This document shows positions 24,054-36,045 of a DNA stretch of 64,000 nt, piece after piece. Below the pieces are notes generated by a model. The model saw only the letters and a program-made list of their open reading frames with translations. It was not told where the DNA came from and ran no database searches. The position numbers were made by a program, and so were the translations under genes. Source of the stretch: Xanthostigma xanthostigma (Eukaryota > Arthropoda > Insecta > Raphidioptera > Raphidiidae). Within the stretch, counting starts at the first letter, position 1. Each line of letters opens with the position of its first letter. Location of the stretch: contig OY754464.1 of the NCBI GenBank assembly GCA_963575645.1, positions 81,938,948 to 82,002,947 of the forward strand, in the 5' to 3' direction.

Positions 24054-27000
24054 CTTTAAAATAACAATGATTTCAGAACGGTTTTAGAATTGCCTTAACA
24101 TTTTAAATATACTTTTTTTCTATTTAGGGTAAGGTGGGGCAAACTCATTTCCGGGGCAAGTGCAGTCACTGCTATTATATTTCACATACATGCATATATC
24201 GTACTGCCAACTATAAATCAGACACCGGACTCACCAAAGGCGTAGATATGAGGGGTAAAGGAGGTAATTACCCGCCAGGATCGTAATCATAAAAAAATAA
24301 ATCTGAAAATAATACGAATACCTGACTAAAAAGTAAAATTTAGAAATACTTTTTGAAAAGGAATTTGTAAAATTAAGTGGTTTCGGAATTAATACTTTGC
24401 TTGACACCTTCCTTCGTAAGTATTCTTGTGTAATATTAATAAAAATATGGATTTTTTTGCTTTACCCCCCAGAAAAAAAATATCTACGCCTTTGTGACTA
24501 ACGTAATATTACTCTGAATTTTATTCTCAAGTGATTTTTCGTTGCATTTTGATTGTGAAAAGACACGTATGACATTTCAGTGATATTCTCGGTTCGTACA
24601 CGAGTTAGTGATAATTTCGGATAAATATCTCATCAAATAAAAGTTACCTAAGAGTTTCTATGTCTTGTAAATCAAATGTTTTCTGTTTACGTTAATCACA
24701 ATATTGAGTAATTGGGCTTGCCACTTTTCCCGCTCTCGATGGGGCAAGTTCGTCCATGATAGATCAAAAATAAAAAAAATTTAATCCAACAGAACTTAAT
24801 CGAAACAAATATAATTTGTTGTAAGTATGCCCTAAGTTACTATACTGCCAAGAGAAAAATTCTTCCAACTAATATTTTTGACACTGGGAATCATACTTTC
24901 CATTTTTTGGTTGCACTTGCCACGCCTCACCTTACTATCATAAAAATCTTTTCACATGTCTGATGATTGAATAGACACTTTAATGCAAATACGATAATTA
25001 ATTGACTGACCTGGTTGGAAGACTTCGTATCTTAGTTTCGTAACCACATCCGAAACAAAGTTGCTATCTGCGTTGGCAAAGAATGGCACCGAAGCAACTA
25101 GTGAGCGGCAATTATAATTGATAACGTCCTCGCGTAATTTTTCTGATAATTCACCGAGGATACATTCTTCATCGAAGAATTTACCTTGATACCGATGTTC
25201 GAAGTATTCAGTTATTCTCTGTCGCATTTCGCGCGGAAGCTTTCTGTATGCCATATATTCTTCAACTTGTTTAACCTACAGATATTAAAAAAAAACTTTA
25301 AGAACGTTAAACAGATAAATAACGAACCATCCATAGTTTCGTAGTATTATGATTTATTTTAAACGAAACATTACTTCCATATCAATTACGACGCTAGATG
25401 TTTTCCCCAGGTTTTGTAATTGTTATACCAGCGTTTTTAACACTTTGGTTAATTCAATTGGGTTCCTGTTGGGTTTTTTACTTTAAATTATATTCATTTT
25501 TAGAAGAAGAAGTTGTTAATTGTTAATTGGAGCCACTGATCAATTTCATTGAGTAAGCAATTATATATAATTGCCTATGACATCTATATGAATAAAGATT
25601 ATTATTATTATTATTATTATATTCAAACGTGTAAACATAAAAATAATAAAATTTGACTGACATACAAAAAGTAAATGAAATCCATTAGATTCTTGTCATT
25701 CAGTTTGATTGATCAATAAAATTGATTAACTCGTCTAGTAACAATTATTTAATAATAATAAATATAAATAAAAGTGTAGAGATTTTGAACAAGAACTCGT
25801 AAGATCAATTATTCTTGATCACTATATTTTATAAATTCCATTATTAATTCTTAGGGTAACAGTTGGTTATAAAGGTGTCTTCGGATTTTAAAACTGGGTT
25901 TTAGCAAAGCGTTGTCAGAAAAACTAAGCTGAAAGTGATTTTAACTGGAACGGTCATAGGACATTTAAACAAAAAAAAGTAATAAAAGTAAAAATCCAAA
26001 TAGAAATAAATGAAAGTACTAGCCCCAAATTCGTTGTATCATACATTTTTTTTTTCAGTTATACAATTCCTCTAAACTATTTATGAAAGTAGATAGAGAA
26101 AAGGATAGTGATAATTATATATTTTTTTTTTTTGGTCACGGATTGTTGGACTCTTACGGAAATAATTGTGATGTAGTTAGATTTAGTGAAGCTAAAAACT
26201 TGTCGAAACCCATAAAAACCGAAACGATTTCCATGAAACTCTTCCAAAAACCTTTGTTATATAAAATAATAAACTTAGAAAGATTGAAAATTTAAGAATC
26301 GTTAAACACAAGTTTTAGTCAAGATTCAATAGTTATTACATGTAACGCGATCGTATAAGAAAGTTTGGAGGAAAAATTTTAAGTCCACCGGCTGGAATAT
26401 TTCCGATTTCAAATGATATACAGATTGTATCAAATCAAAACAGTCCATAGAACATTCTGTGTGTAAGACAGAGACGATATTATATAAAGCACTAAAGCAG
26501 TAAGTAAGAATGAGATAAATGAGCGCTAATAGTTACTGTGGTTATACAATCTGATAGTATCGTCTTTGTTTTCTACAGTAAAAATCACAATTTTATCAAA
26601 TGTCAATATTCACTAGTGAAATTATTGATAAAATGGCTATTTATACTGTTCGGGAAAAAATCCAAATAATTAAATGGTTTTATGGTGGTAATTCAACCGC
26701 CAACATAATAATTTTTTTGTAGTTGTTTTAATTGATAAATTGGTAAAAAGATTTACAGTGTACGTAATTATTTATTTACGTAACCACAGTAACTATATTA
26801 GCGATCATTTATCTCATTCTTACTTACTGCTTTAGATCTTTATATATCGTCTCTGTCTTACACACAGAATGTCCTATGGACCGTTTTGATTTGATACAAT
26901 CTGTATACTAACAAACATTAAAAAAAATTTAATCGGTTCGGTTCTTGTGGGTTCTGAACGGAGCCTTAATTGACGCGACTATTTTAGTTTATCTTTTGTT

Positions 27001-30000
27001 CCAACTGCAGTCAGATGTTTAACTACTCAGGAAACTAAACAGCTGATATCCAAGATGGAAGTTGCTGGGCATTAATGGTGCTATGGTAAACATTCCTATG
27101 TCGACATCAAATTCTTCTGTGATTACTGATCTGAATGGAACCTTAATTGACGGGACTATTTTAGTTTGTCTTTTGTTCCAACTGCAGTCAGATGTTTAAC
27201 TACTCGGGAACCTAAACAGCTGATATCCAAGATGGAAGATGCTGGGCATTAGCTATGGTAAACATTCCTGTCTTCATCAGATTCTTCTGTGATTACTGAT
27301 AACATTTTGTAGTACAATGTAAAATCCATTACCTATATTAACAATTACTATTTTCTATCTACAATATAAAATCCATGCCGTTTTTCCTTCCACATGTACT
27401 TCCCGGTGAACTAGAAGAATCAAATTCGGCATGGAGTTTCTTGGGACCTGATGGTATAAAAAATTCTAAACCTGAAAAATTCAAAAAGAAACCGAATATC
27501 TGGTCCCCAAAAAGTCCCTGTGCTTACCTTATGCGCCAAAAAAATAAAATTTGTTTAATCGCGCCGAAACTCAATATCCAGTAGTTTTAACGCCCTGTTG
27601 TGATTTTTTCAAAATCCTAAACGACTAAATCGATACCTGAATGGCGTTCGAACTTTTGAAAATTCTTATTTTGCGTTTTAGTTCCAATAAATTTTACATG
27701 TGATGGTTTAAGTTCGATAAGTAAGGTTTCACCATCATTTTTTGGAAATTCGAATTAAATACCTAGTGATCTTCTATACTAGAATGTGTCAAAATAAACA
27801 TCAAATTACATATTTGAAGACACATACCTAACAATTATTTAATATCATATTGTAACAGAGACCCCCAGCAGGCGACGACAAAGAATTTCGTGAGACAACA
27901 ACCGGCTCGTCATTCTAACAATGACACACAGATTGTTGTGGGACAACAATAAGCTTGTTCTAACAATGTAAACAGATTGTTATGGGGTAACAATCGGCTT
28001 GTTATTCTAACAATGACAATCCGATTGTTGTCTCACGAAATTCTTTGTCGTCGCCTGCTGGGGAGGTCTCTGTGGCAATATTTAAAGATATTATTTTAAA
28101 TTATGAAATTTAATTCAACAAAATTTTCTTAATATAGGTATTACAGCGCATATTTTGTGTTATTTATTAATATTTTTTTCAATCAAGTTTCGTCGTCAAA
28201 GGCACCTCCACGACGTGTTTACGACGACAAAACAAGTTTCTATAATATTAAACATTTGTAAAGTCTGTTTTTAATTCCATATCAGCTCCAATCTCTCTGA
28301 GAACGGTAACAGAACCGTCACAGTCATGCGCAGTAGCAAAACGAAATGCGCAGTAGCTAAAACTAAATTGTTTGTATCGGTTTTGGAACACGTTTCAGCT
28401 TCTGCACATGACTGTTACGGTTCTGTTATCGTTCGCAGAGAGGTCGGAACAGAGCTATTAAACTATTAACTTATTTCTATTCTGAATAGCTACTATCATT
28501 ACCTATACAGTGTCTAATGTCGTACTTGGAACATTAGGACATTCCTATGGAAAATTAAGTCTGTATGAATACTATTTTTACAGCAAAGTTGTGAACAAAA
28601 CTTACCCTGAATTAAAAACTGCATCCAATAAGGAAGAGTTGGCTACGGAGAAAATGGGTGACTCGGTGCAGAGCTGAAAATTTGCAGAATAATAGGAGAT
28701 AGTATAAGTAAGTAGGGAAAAAATTGCCAGAAGGCTAGGCGGAAGATAAAGAGCCGCCAGAAGGCGCTAATGTTGCGAAAAATCAGTGCACTTCTGGCAA
28801 TTTCTATACTTATTCTGTAATTTAAAACTAGATTATATATTATATATATTGAAAATGACAAAGAAATCCTTTCCAAAAATGTTTATTTTCAATTAATTAC
28901 TTATACTATCTCCTATTCTTCTGCAAATTTTCAGCTCTGCACCGAGTCACCCATTTTCTCCGTAGCCAGCTCTCCGTCTATAAGCTACTTGTTGTTTCGT
29001 TGGTATAATACGGGATGCATATTGAAATATGAAAAACATGAAAAGTTAGTGGCTTACGGGATGACGTTTTCGATTCTGAGTGCATTTTATATTTTCTACT
29101 TTGGATCTAAAATAATTAGGGATGCGAACATTCATACAAGTTTAATTTTAGAGGAATTCCCGATGCGTGAAACACAACTTTACACACTCTATATACCAAA
29201 TCCCACCAAACCAATCGACAACGACGATTCTATCGGGTTATCGGTTCTTTGCAGTAATTTACAAATTAAAATTTAAAACAGTAATTGACTTACTTTTTAT
29301 GAACTAATTTCATTTCATTATAAACTTGGGTAAGCGAATTAAAAATTTGGTAGTTGAATTAAAATTTAGTCCCTACGTTATAAATGCGCATCTTTATTAA
29401 TATTTACTTTTAATCACGTTTGAGCTACTTTTTTATCGCATTTATTGTGAATTGCAGAAAGCATTGTCAAAAGTTTTTTATTGAAAACGACCTTAAATTG
29501 TGATTATAAAACAACCGTTTTTATGCATGCAGAAGCAATCTAATAAAGCTGTGGTATTCCTGTTACCTATATAGAACATTGTAGTCCAAGAGCTGACGAC
29601 TGATTTAGGGCATGTATTTTAGGCAAGTTGAAATAATGAAAAAAACAGTAATTTATCAATGGATGAATCTAGAATGACGAGTCTACCTGAGCGTTTGCGG
29701 TTATTTAGCGTCTGCTCAGCATATGACATCTGCAAAAAAAATCCCCAAAAACCATGTTTTAGGCAACTTGAAATTTGTATAATCTTTTAGTTCAGCATTT
29801 ATATAATCCAGAAATGAAAATGCCAGAACATACTGTCGGTTATAAGGTAGAACCAGAACCCCCCGAATATATTTAACTAATATACGCAATGAGCACGATA
29901 CAGGTCAACGGATGAACGGATTGAAACCAAATTTTGGGAGGATGTTTAGTATGCAGATATGAAGAGCCCTATTGTTATTGGGGAAAATCGGCGCATGCGC

Positions 30001-33000
30001 AACAGAGATATATGCTATTACTTTGTTTTTATATAATAATGATATACAGTCAAAGAAAAAGATCAATTATCTAAGGTCGTTGTCAAACCAGATTTTGTGA
30101 CAGTGTTTTCTGCAACCGAGCACTAGACATTTTCTGGTATTTTAAACGGTATTTATCAGTACAATTCAACATAACTCCAAAAGATGTCATAATTGTGGCA
30201 GCTCTTAAAATGTGGTTAAATGTAAATATGAATAAAATGCTGATAACAGTCACTATTAATTTAGATTTTTTGATAACGTTTTGAGAAACCCAGCTTGAGT
30301 ACACAACATTTACAGTGACGGCTATTCAGGTAAAGTGGGTGAAGTGCACTTTCACCTTTCTTTTAGATTATTTCCCATAAAAAAGTATTTTTTTTATATC
30401 TAAAAAATATAATCAGTTTTTATAGTTAATTAAAATTTTACCAAAGTGACAGTAGGTTCAATTTTGAGATATAAAATTACATCTCACAACAGAGAACAGC
30501 ATACACGCTACAATGCCAGGCGAATGTTAAAATTTGTAACGTCTGTTTCAATGGCACTCATGACGTCAACATTTCTAGTGTACACACATTCAGACAGCTC
30601 TTTGCTTCAGTTATACCTATGAAATATTAACAATGAATCCGATCAACGACGTCGTAAGTGATTTGATTCTTAACAAAATTTCAGTGCATGGCACTTCTTG
30701 CACTTCACCAACGCTGAAACCCACAAGCCGCCACTGAAGTAAGATATTATTCAATATGAAGAACCGTGAGAAGACCTGAAATGATGGTGGTTTGCTTACA
30801 CGACGTGTAAATAAACCATCACCATTACGTACCTTCTCGCGATACTGTCTTCTAGATGAATCCAAACTTTGGATTAGATTGGTGGCGTGGCCAAGGAACA
30901 AGGCGTAGCAAGTAGCACCAGAAATCATAGATAACATTGTTAACCACATATCAGTTAATGATTGAGGTGGGAAACGACCGTATCCGATGCACAACATATG
31001 AGACATGGCCTTGAACAGCGCCCAAGAGTATTGCTCTAGCCAGAAGGCTTCCTGTAACAGTAAAGAAATGTTTAAAAATTGTTATTAGTATATTGTGCGA
31101 CTAGTGAGAGAAGGAGAAGATTCCATGAGCGTGAAATTTGCCGCACGAGCGTAGCGAGTGCGGTAACACGTGAGTGGAATATTTTCATTCGACAATAGTC
31201 GCACATAATACTTTATTCAACTAGCACGAGCAATATGTAATCGGGGCCCTGATAAAAGAGGGAGAAATAATAAATCACTTCATTGATTTACGTACCCACC
31301 GCCCTCGATGCACACAAGATGGCCCTGACTTTCGCTGGGATGCGATGCTGTTTTCATATATACAAATCGCTACCGCGTTCCTATTGGTCCAGAAAATGTG
31401 CAGTAATAATTCATCACCGTACAGTTTCGGCTCATTATTCGCACTCTACGCGTCAACATGAAGTAATTTATTATTTCTCCCGAATTTAGCAGGGCCCAGA
31501 AATTATATATATTACTCACGCGTGTTGAATAAATATGTTTATAATTCGAGCTGTGACCGCACAAAAGTCAAACAATATAGCTAAAAGTTTATTATTCAAT
31601 TTAACAGATAATCTATAAATCTCAAATAGTTGTGTTATTGTAGAATATTAAATTATCTATGAATTGGTAAATCAAGATATGGGAAAAAAGCAGTAACGAT
31701 GTAGACAAACTGACTCGCGATGGCAACTGATAAGAGCTTGTTAATGGCGTTTTCATTCAATTATTTTGATTAATGATAACTTCGGTATGACGACTGACTA
31801 TACAAAATGTGCTCAAAAAGTTATCATGACGTATAGATTATCAATATTGTTTGTCACCCAATTTATACAGGAATTAGAGACATTTAAGAGTAGAAAAATT
31901 AGTAGAAAGCTGAATTTTTGCATGAACGTGGTTCTAAAACAATATACCAAAAGTCCAGACCGATACATGTGCCGCTAAAAATGTTAAAAAAACAGGTTAT
32001 CGCAAAAATCTCGTTAACGGTGCCTTTTATGAAAAAAATAGTAGGCATCAAATTTGTAGCTCTGAAAATTTTCAACGAAAAACATAGTATTACTTTTTTT
32101 CGTAAAACTAACGGTTTTTGATAAAATTTGATTTAAAAAGTTGTAACGTGCTTCTTGTCAGTTCGATTCGTTTGATGGAGTTATACGAACGAATACAATG
32201 CATCATACGACATACATCATGCGGATGCGTGAACTGGAATGGTTCACTAAGCGATTGAATGAATGCGAGGTGAGAGAACAGCATACGTCGTGCATAATTG
32301 GTAATTTTAGTCTGTTTTGTAGGCAATAGGTCATATGCATGATTTTTTTTTATATTTTTAATAGATTATTCAGTCAACCATAATACGGAAAAAAATTGAT
32401 AATCATTTAAAAATGTAATATTATCATAAGAAAAAAAATATTAAATTCCACATTCAAAAATAGACAGTTTAAACAATCGGCCATGTTCGCGAGCTTATGT
32501 GACGTCATGATATACGATGCATGCCAACCTTGATGTCAAATTGTCAATGTTCTAAATGAAGTTTATTTGTTGTTTTCTCTAAATACTGACATAATCTTAC
32601 TGTGAGACGACACAGTCGTCATGAAAACTGTTGTTGATATATACTCTGACGTCACGATGCGTTTTGAAAATTCGAAAGTAGCGCTTATTTTCTACATTTC
32701 TTTTTTATTATTTGTATTTTTTCAGTGATTAGGTTAATAAAATAACCATTACGTTATGATCAAGAACTAAAATATATTTCGAAATAAAAATTTTAATCAA
32801 TTTGGAGTTTTATGCATATGACCTATTTTCTAAACTGTAAATTTGATAACCACCATTTTTTCCATAAAAGATACCGTTAACATAATTTTCGCAAAAAACA
32901 TTTTTTGTGACTTTTGACCCGCGTAACATTATTAACGACACATGTATTAGTGAGAATTTTTGGGATATTGTTTAGAACCACAAAAGGAAGGTTCATACGA

Positions 33001-33310
33001 AAATCTAGCTTTCCCCTAATTTTTCCGAAGTGTGTATCATTTTTTGTCTTTATTCCTTGGAATAAATAGATAATAATGGAGGATGTAACTTATCAAAACT
33101 GTTTATTTGTTATAATAAAATACAAACAGGCGGTACAATGTAAAAAAAAAATAGATTTACCTGTAATTCGTTAATGGCGACCCACGAGTTCGACGGGAAG
33201 CCTTGAAGCATTGGCACCAAAAACTGAAGACAGCCAGACCAATGGCCTATGAGCAGCATCATGCAGATCAAGTTGAAGATCCGCATAAAAACGCTGGCCA
33301 TGTTAAGGAA
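23440..33310 (-). CDS. Ih: Ih (HCN-type) channel, partial gene: S5 to C-terminus in four exons
   Basis: Joined coding exons 33310-33161, 31051-30833, 25275-25011 and 24053-23440 total 1248 nt: 415 residues plus stop. All introns are GT-AG and the phases fit (0, 0, 1). The protein is a membrane cation channel opened by hyperpolarisation and tuned by cAMP; in insects it supports rhythmic neuronal activity. Order along the visible protein: S5 (about 4-30), turret, pore helix and filter CIGYG (71-75), S6 (about 82-112), C-linker helices (about 113-200), cyclic-nucleotide-binding domain (about 205-320) with [12 protein letters not shown] and an Arg pair, then a low-complexity tail. The pore and C-linker match insect Ih proteins as I recall them almost residue for residue. 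The N-terminus and voltage sensor S1-S4 are not in the window, so the gene is 5'-partial here. Introns of 2.1, 5.6 and 0.96 kb are filled with repeats. The exons are clearly more GC-rich than their surroundings. Alternative splicing, known for insect Ih, cannot be judged. Confidence 0.95.
24127..24936. mobile_element. Element in the last Ih intron with GTAAGGTGGGGCAA-type ends
   Basis: The left end GGTAAGGTGGGGCAA pairs with the right end GGCGTGGCAAGTGCAACC read in reverse (…GCCTCACCTTAC). Interior motifs 'ggggcaag' and 'gggcaagttcgtcc' repeat the theme. It nearly fills the 957-bp intron between the C-linker and CNBD exons and carries a nested hAT-type MITE at 24235-24494. Confidence 0.5.
24235..24494. 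mobile_element. hAT-like MITE, 260 bp, nested in the Ih intron
   Basis: The ends CAAAGGCGTAGATAT / ATATCTACGCCTTTG are perfect inverted repeats. The 8-bp flanks GGACTCAC and TGACTAAC agree at 6 of 8 positions, consistent with a decayed target duplication. The ends are related to those of the hAT at 16121 and the MITE at 53492. Confidence 0.75.
25011..25275 (-). CDS. Ih: Ih exon: C-linker and start of the cyclic-nucleotide-binding domain
   Basis: The exon is 265 nt (88 codons plus one base). The acceptor TGTAG ends at 25276; the exon starts [19 protein letters not shown] and runs through the C-linker helices ([19 protein letters not shown], then [20 protein letters not shown]) to ...[11 protein letters not shown] plus the first base of a Gly codon. 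The donor is CAG|GTCAGT at 25010. In HCN channels the C-linker forms the tetrameric gating ring that couples cAMP binding to the S6 gate. The Cys in 'DEECIL' sits where I recall Leu in the Drosophila protein, a small lineage difference. Confidence 0.95.
26421..26903. mobile_element. Mariner-type MITE with ~123-bp inverted arms
   Basis: The ends CAGATTGTATCAAATCAAAA and the inverse, finishing ...CAATCTG, are flanked by TA on both sides. The arms 26421-26543 and 26780-26903 are nearly identical and include 'gtgtgtaagacagagacgat'. 483 bp; no coding sequence. Confidence 0.8.
26954..27300. repeat. Two-copy tandem duplication (~177 and 170 bp)
   Basis: 26954-27130 and 27131-27300 are about 95% alike, each ending 'ttctgtgattactgat'. 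The second copy has a few small deletions. Simple recent tandem duplication inside the Ih intron. Confidence 0.9.
27856..28072. mobile_element. 217-bp MITE with ~46-bp terminal inverted repeats
   Basis: The left end CAGAGACCCCCAGCAGGCGA and the right-end inverse differ by one or two bases over 46 bp, including GACAAAGAATTTCGTGAGAC. The interior is three roughly 50-bp units built on 'tgttctaacaatg' and 'cagattgtt'. Strong hairpin. No coding sequence. Confidence 0.85.
28284..28455. mobile_element. Palindromic element with AACAGAACCGT arms
   Basis: The left arm (AGCTCCAATCTCTCTGAGAA, then GGTAACAGAACCGTCACAGT) mirrors the right arm with a few substitutions. A diverged relative lies near 15058-15185 ('cagaaccgccacagtc'). 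Confidence 0.65.
28632..28974. mobile_element. Inverted-repeat element, ~80-bp arms
   Basis: Arms 28632-28714 and 28899-28974 share GGCTACGGAGAAAATGGGTG, ACTCGGTGCAGAGCTGAAAA and 'aggagatagtataagtaa' with their inverses. The interior has short GC-rich 'ccagaaggc' repeats. 343 bp. Confidence 0.8.
29930..30015. repeat. Single unit of the GCGCATGCGC repeat
   Basis: It matches 2660-2760 and 3080-3110 ('accaaattttgggaggat', then GGCGCATGCGCAACAGAGAT). A lone unit of the array inside the 1990-3391 element. Confidence 0.6.
30833..31051 (-). CDS. Ih: Ih exon: pore helix, CIGYG selectivity filter and S6
   Basis: This exon has 73 codons in phase 0/0. The acceptor (TTACAG) ends at 31052 and the exon opens with [15 protein letters not shown]. 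The pore follows as [15 protein letters not shown]. The GYG filter preceded by Cys-Ile is the HCN signature, which makes the channel weakly K+-selective and Na+-permeable. S6 follows, then [12 protein letters not shown]. The donor is AAG|GTACGT at 30832. Reading on past the donor gives sequence that soon loses any similarity to HCN, which supports this splice site. Confidence 0.95.
31868..33060. mobile_element. Family D foldback element copy 2, split by a family C MITE
   Basis: Left arm, core ('tgaactggaatggttcacta') and right arm match the copies at 19950 and 47222. The right side is interrupted at 32335-32827. The intact copies read GGCAATTTTCTAA at this spot, showing the exact empty site. 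It lies in the intron between the S5 and pore exons of Ih. Confidence 0.8.
32335..32827 (-). mobile_element. Family C MITE copy 2 nested in family D
   Basis: Same ends (AATAGGTCATATGCAT and inverse) and same two TGACGTCA sites as the copy at 17390, in opposite orientation. Comparison with the empty site is consistent with a 2-bp AT target duplication around AGGTCATATGC...GCATATGACCT, though a TA-bounded element without duplication also fits. Confidence 0.85.
33161..33310 (-). CDS. Ih: Ih exon: S5 helix and pore turret
   Basis: This exon has 50 codons and begins with Phe-Leu-Asn just after a CAG acceptor at 33313-33311. It ends ...AINELQ before a GT donor at 33160-33159 (CAG|GTAAAT), phase 0 at both ends. 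The peptide starts [20 protein letters not shown], the S4-S5 linker into S5, followed by [17 protein letters not shown] and the turret sequence PSNSW. In the family the preceding exon should end the S4 segment with a sequence like QWEEVY; no such donor-flanked sequence was seen to the right, up to 64000. Junctions and identity are both clear. Confidence 0.93.
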
Positions 33311-34280
33311 CTGCGAACAATAAAATAAACCGTTATTTAATTAGTGTGCTCTCGTTTAAGTTGTCTGCTCTTTTAATTCTGATTCTTCGTTTTGTGCGGA
33401 AAACAGCAACGGCTGGAAAAACAACATTTCTATTGTTTAGTTGACAGAATACTAGGTGCATCTGTAATTTATAAAAGAAAAGAATGTCTATTTTTGTGTA
33501 CTGGTGCTTTAGCAAAAAATAGAATTAAGCAAAATTGCAGCTTTACAGTAATGTATAGTTTAGGAATTTAGTAAATTATAAATGTTTGTATTTTGGAATG
33601 GAAAGATAAATGTAAAAAACAGTATTTTGAATAATACGAAATATTTATAGGTATGTGACCCAAAAATAAGACAAATTTACTTTTTATTTATATTTTTGGA
33701 CTAATAATAATGAATGTCTATAAATACATAGACGAAACGTTGTACATCTTTCTTTAGATAAAATAGGACACGAAAAGATTTAATAACTAAAAATACAATT
33801 TTTTACATTATTCAAAATTTTAAAAAAGGCGTTTCATGGACCTACGTATATTTCCTATTGTCACGATGGATAAAGATCTAATATTACTATATTTAATATT
33901 GACAATTTTCTTATTGAAATATGTTTGAATAAAACCATTCACACTTTCCAAAAAAAAAAGCAATAAACCTTATATAGGTATGCATATTTCTGCCATAATG
34001 CAAAAATTAAAAAATGCACTAGTTCTACTGTACTACTCTAAATTATTGCACAAAAATATTAAAACTTTTGTGAAGTTTTTAATAGCTAGGCCGCCTGATA
34101 ATTTTTCTGTATCAAAATCTGCACATTAAGCATAACAAAGAATAAATTATAAATCTTAATCTATTTTTAATTAAGTTTCTTTGAATTTCCGTAAAATCTT
34201 TTTTCATTAAATATCCCCAAATAAGAGATTTTGAATATCCACACAGTATAAAAAAATGAGAATTATCCACAATATTTAAA
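33311..34280. other. AT-rich intron sequence without recognised feature
   Basis: No exon-like segment and no clear repeat structure. Confidence 0.5.
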
Positions 34281-34288
34281 TTAATATT

Positions 34289-34717
34289 GTAACACGTCTA
34301 TTGGTATCAATGTAATTCATTGAAAACATGAATTAATAAGTTGGCTACAATATAATAAACGAACTAGAAATTGGCGCCCCACGTTGGGCGCCAATTTGAC
34401 AGACGTCCATTAATTCATAATTGGTATCAATGCAATTAGTTGAAAACATGGATTATTAAATTTGTTACAAAATAATAAACGTATTACAGACTGGCGTCCC
34501 ACGTTGGGCGCCAATTTGTAGACTAGTAATTCATTGAAAACGTGAATTAATAAGTTTGTTACAAAATAATAATAAAATGATATAAATTTATGAAGAATAT
34601 ATGAATATTGATCGCTCTGTAACGCGTGTCGACTCTGAGGTCTGACTTGTATCCAACGCCTCACATATCCCTGTGGAAACATCTGTGACGGCGTGCATTT
34701 TAGGATGTGTTGTTACA
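34289..34717. mobile_element. LTR-like inverted remnant with two GGCGCC hairpins
   Basis: The outer ends TTGTAACAC and GTTGTTACAA are inverted. Inside are two 24-bp palindromes (34371-34394 and 34491-34514) built on TTGGCGCCC and GGGCGCCAA. A TGGCGCCC-type sequence next to an LTR end is the usual look of a tRNA primer-binding site. Flanking blocks ('gaattaataagttggctac', 'tttgttacaaaataataa') repeat directly and inverted. No gag or pol coding sequence. Confidence 0.5.
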
Positions 34718-34719
34718 AT

Positions 34720-36040
34720 ATTATTATTTTCACGAATAATTCTGACTGTTAGATATACTCAAATGTCGTCCATAAACTTATCATTTTTAATATGTCTGTG
34801 ACATTTGATCTGAATAAGTACAAAATTAATTAAAAAGACGTAAACACAAATAATAATATGCATATTCACCTGAGACAAAAATATTTCTGACATTTGAATC
34901 GTTCAGACTTCCAACATATTATTTTCATTTTTAATTTATTAAAAATATCTATAATTCGTATCGCAGTCTTCATAAATATTGATTAATAGATAACAAAATA
35001 TTAGTCCGATTTAACGTTGAAAGCTAATGTTAAGTCTGCTTTAAAAGTAGCGTTGACAGTCGTACCAGAAACCCAGCGCATTCACTACATATAGAAACAC
35101 TACAATATTTTGTTAATTGGCCAAATCACTTCAGTTTTGTTATCGGTTATTAGCATATAATAACATTTTTAAACAAAACACACAACACAAAAAGCTAAAA
35201 AGTACATTTTATGGAAAAATTATATTATCTGTCAATCATATCTTCACGCAGGACATAAATTAAACACAATCAACTTTTTGATTTTTGATAATTCGATTAC
35301 ATTTTAATTATATAACTGGTAAGTTAACATTTTAGGGGTATCCGTTGGTTATTTTCAACGAACGAATTGAGGTCAATTTGCTTGCAGCAATGAAACAAAA
35401 CAGTTCAGACATTTGACATGTACCTACAATGAAAAAAACGAAACATTTTAACTTTAAAAATCCAATAAAAAAAAACTTGGATTGCGTCTCGTTATCAGTA
35501 TTTGCTTATTTTCCATTGTGTTATGGTATTTTTAGTTATTATGACCAAAATCACAGTTTTTATTTATTTTTACTTTTTATAATTAACGTTTGAAAATTTC
35601 CAGATGTCAGGCTGCCTTTAGTACCTGGCATTTCGGGTAATTGTCCGAGTTAATGAAATTCTTTATTAAAATTGTCGACCAATTTTTCTCAGACCATACG
35701 ATATATTGACAAAAATGATAAAAATACAAATCAATATAACACAAGATGACGTTTTTTATTTACTTGAAGAGTTCTATTCAGACGTTAATCAAAGATTTGA
35801 ATTTTATGAAATTCTTTATTCATTAGTCGTTACACGAAAAATAAATTATTAGTATTACACAAAATAAACAAGCTTATTTGTGCCAACCTCCGTACTAGTT
35901 CAGAGATAGTATTACACGTTTCGTGCTATATGAGGTTTTATAAGTATGTACTGTAAGTTGGATTACGTTTATACATGTACAATGCTCCAAATGAGCAAAA
36001 AATATATCGCCGTGTCTTTTGTCGAAGCACTTCCCTGGTT
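34720..36040. other. AT-rich intron sequence without recognised feature
   Basis: No exon-like segment or clear repeat structure found. Confidence 0.5.
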
Positions 36041-36045
36041 ATTAT

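Larger units (their letters stand above)
25276..30832 (-). other. Ih: Ih intron between pore/S6 and C-linker exons
   Basis: A 5.6 kb GT-AG intron. It contains the inverted-repeat elements at 26421, 27856, 28284 and 28632, a tandem duplication at 26954, and a fragment of the GCGCATGCGC repeat near 29930. No exon-like segment was recognised inside it, including at the open frames 27375-27584 and 28989-29276, which lack protein features. Confidence 0.85.
31052..33160 (-). other. Ih: Ih intron between S5 and pore exons
   Basis: A 2.1 kb GT-AG intron. An inverted repeat pairs 31242-31275 with 31464-31497 ('gggagaaataataaatca' and inverse), with a GC-rich palindrome-like 'gccgcacgagcg' near 31140. 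From 31868 to 33060 it is a family D element with a family C MITE inside. Confidence 0.85.
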
